A DNA stretch of 64,000 nt from NCBI GenBank assembly GCA_030650395.1, contig JAUSDY010000016.1, positions 62,001 through 126,000 on the forward strand, read 5' to 3'. Positions 62,845 to 64,000 of this stretch are shown here, one piece after another (within the stretch, counting starts at the first letter, position 1; every line of letters begins with the position of its first letter). This DNA comes from Acidobacteriota bacterium (GTDB taxonomy: Bacteria > Acidobacteriota > Vicinamibacteria > Vicinamibacterales > UBA2999). A program made the position numbers and the translations under genes. Under the pieces are notes generated by a model. It was not told the DNA's origin and did not search any database. It was given only the letters and a program-made list of their open reading frames with translations.

Positions 62845-64000
62845 ATGTCTCTGCCTCCCGGCTCGCGCATAGGCCCCTACGAAGTCGTCGCCGAGCTCGG
62901 GGCCGGCGGGATGGGACAGGTCTACCGGGCGCACGACTCGAAGCTCCATCGCGACGTTGCCATCAAGGTGCTGTTGGCGGCGGTCGCCAGCGATCCCGAT
63001 CGCCTCGCCCGGTTCAGCCGTGAGGCGCAAGTCCTCGCCTCGCTCAATCACCCGAACATCGCGGCGATCTACGGCCTCGAGGAAGGCCCGGCCCCCTTCG
63101 ACGGCGCTCAGGGCAGGGAGGCCGGCCGCCAGACGAGCGCTCTGGTCATGGAGCTCGTCGAGGGGTCCACGCTCGCGGATCGCCTCGTGACCGGACCGCT
63201 TCCGTTAGACGAGGCGATCGCGATCGCCAGCCAGATTGCCGATGCACTTCAGGCGGCGCATGAGTCCGGCATCATTCATCGCGATCTCAAGCCGGCCAAT
63301 ATCAAAGTACGACCCGACGGCACCGTGAAGGTGCTCGACTTCGGCCTCGCCAAGGCGCTGGATCCCGAAGGCGGCTCGAGCGCCAACGCGATGAACTCTC
63401 CGACGCTGAGCGTTCACGGCACGCAAATGGGCGTGATCCTCGGCACCGCGGCCTACATGTCGCCGGAACAGGCGCGCGGCCGCGCCGTCGACCGCCGCGC
63501 CGACATCTGGGCTTTCGGCGTGGTGCTGTTCGAAATGCTCGCGGGTCGCCGCGCCTTCGAGGGCGATGACATTTCGATCACGCTCGCGTCGGTGTTGAAA
63601 GACGACATGAAGTGGGATGCACTTCCTGACGACCTGCCGACGCCGCTGCGCCGCCTGCTGCGCCGCTGTCTCGAGAAGGATCCGAAGCGCCGGCTCAGCT
63701 CGATCGGAGACGCTCGGCTCGAGCTCGACGATGCCATCACGTCGCCGTCAGAAAACCGCATCTCCGCTGCGCCGGTTCTGGTCGCCGCGCCGGTGGCCCG
63801 CTCGGTCGTGCCGTGGACCCTGGCCGCGCTCGCCACGATTGCGGCGGCGACTGCAATCGTGATGTGGGCGCCGTGGCGCGTCGTAACGGATCCGCCGCAG
63901 GTGTTGCTCGAATTACCCACGAGCACAACCGACAGCATGATGATGGCGCTTTCGCCGGATGGCCGACACATTGCCACGCGGGTTCAGGAACAGGGAATCT
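62845..64000 (+). CDS. Ser/Thr protein kinase with membrane anchor, N-terminal part (runs off window)
   Basis: 385 residues seen, open at the window end. It is a Hanks-type kinase: GPYEVVAELGAGGMGQVYRAHD (Gly loop), RDVAIKVL (ATP Lys), SREAQVLASLNHPNIAAIYGLEE, IIHRDLKPANIKV (catalytic HRD), VLDFGLAKAL (DFG), GTAAYMSPEQARG and ADIWAFGVVLFEML. One membrane helix (TLAALATIAAATAIVMWAPW) and the start of a beta-propeller-like extracytoplasmic sensor (LLELPTSTTDSMMMALSPDGRHIA) follow. This is the PknB/Stk arrangement common in Acidobacteriota. A palindrome (63093-63117) adds PFDGAQGR in the N-lobe, after IYGLEEGPA. Confidence 0.93.
   Translation, partial: MSLPPGSRIGPYEVVAELGAGGMGQVYRAHDSKLHRDVAIKVLLAAVASDPDRLARFSREAQVLASLNHPNIAAIYGLEEGPAPFDGAQGREAGRQTSALVMELVEGSTLADRLVTGPLPLDEAIAIASQIADALQAAHESGIIHRDLKPANIKVRPDGTVKVLDFGLAKALDPEGGSSANAMNSPTLSVHGTQMGVILGTAAYMSPEQARGRAVDRRADIWAFGVVLFEMLAGRRAFEGDDISITLASVLKDDMKWDALPDDLPTPLRRLLRRCLEKDPKRRLSSIGDARLELDDAITSPSENRISAAPVLVAAPVARSVVPWTLAALATIAAATAIVMWAPWRVVTDPPQVLLELPTSTTDSMMMALSPDGRHIATRVQEQGI
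63093..63117. repeat. ALSE/RVEG palindrome, opposite orientation, in the kinase (copy 4)
   Basis: CCCCTTCGAC-GGC-GCTCAGGGC is the reverse orientation of the CCCTGAGC...GTCGAAGGG element. It is translated PFDGAQGR, and the following REAGRQTS also looks extra, between the IYGLEE strand and the ALVMELVEG hinge of the kinase N-lobe. The frame is kept. Confidence 0.75.

Overview
This is 64 kb of GC-rich, gene-dense bacterial chromosome. It looks like Acidobacteriota, probably class Vicinamibacteria (inference). The reasons are an Oar-like TonB-dependent receptor tail, a receptor kinase of the GPYEVVAELGAGGMGQVYRA type, a SWIB-domain mini-protein, a DUF4398-type lipoprotein, and many short palindromic and tandem repeats. 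There are no phage, plasmid, rRNA or CRISPR signals. The only tRNA is tRNA-Phe(GAA).

Layout. 1-5.9 kb: receptor tail, tRNA-Phe, PAP2 phosphatase, recA, a DUF457 membrane hydrolase, thiolase, a DciA-like protein and a secreted FG-GAP protein. 5.85-13.9 kb: maf, then a System I cytochrome c maturation operon. That operon has a cysteine-type CcmE, a CcmF-CcmH fusion, a zinc-ribbon protein, a coiled-coil membrane protein, CcmA, CcmB, CcmC, a CcmD-like protein and a small membrane protein. 13.9-14.8 kb: two inverted 230-bp elements with 28-bp terminal inverted repeats flank a decayed lipoprotein gene. 14.8-18.8 kb: a phosphoesterase-aroK-aroA operon, an RsbW-like anti-sigma kinase and an inositol monophosphatase-type enzyme.

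18.8-53.4 kb is mainly a surface-glycan locus: GT2 and GT4 glycosyltransferases, GT-C-like membrane proteins, an acyltransferase, asnB, epimerases, methyltransferases, a radical SAM protein, a flippase and a nucleotidyltransferase. It also has a YvcK/CofD-GT2 fusion and three paralogous lipoproteins sharing an unrecognised C-terminal domain. 53.5-64 kb is housekeeping: ttcA, dtd, dapF, a SLC13 transporter, radC, larC, metG and the start of a Ser/Thr kinase.

The most striking signal is repeat architecture rather than one gene. (1) Two mirror-symmetric minisatellites, a 10-mer array (3015-3114) and a 13-mer array (53391-53520), run head-to-tail into a palindromic central unit and then continue as the reverse complement. 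(2) Short hairpins keep a TAAA/TTTA loop while the arm sequence differs. One family, with arm CGACAAACC, sits in frame inside Maf and a zinc-ribbon protein as the peptide DKPKGLSP, and makes the stop codon of a flippase gene. (3) A second palindrome encodes ALSE...RVEG in three unrelated proteins. (4) Heptamer-type tandem repeats lie at gene junctions, and one encodes a signal-peptide core. Several genes have a -10 hexamer only 5-10 nt before the start codon, which suggests leaderless or near-leaderless mRNAs. All functional statements are from sequence reading alone; no database search was run.
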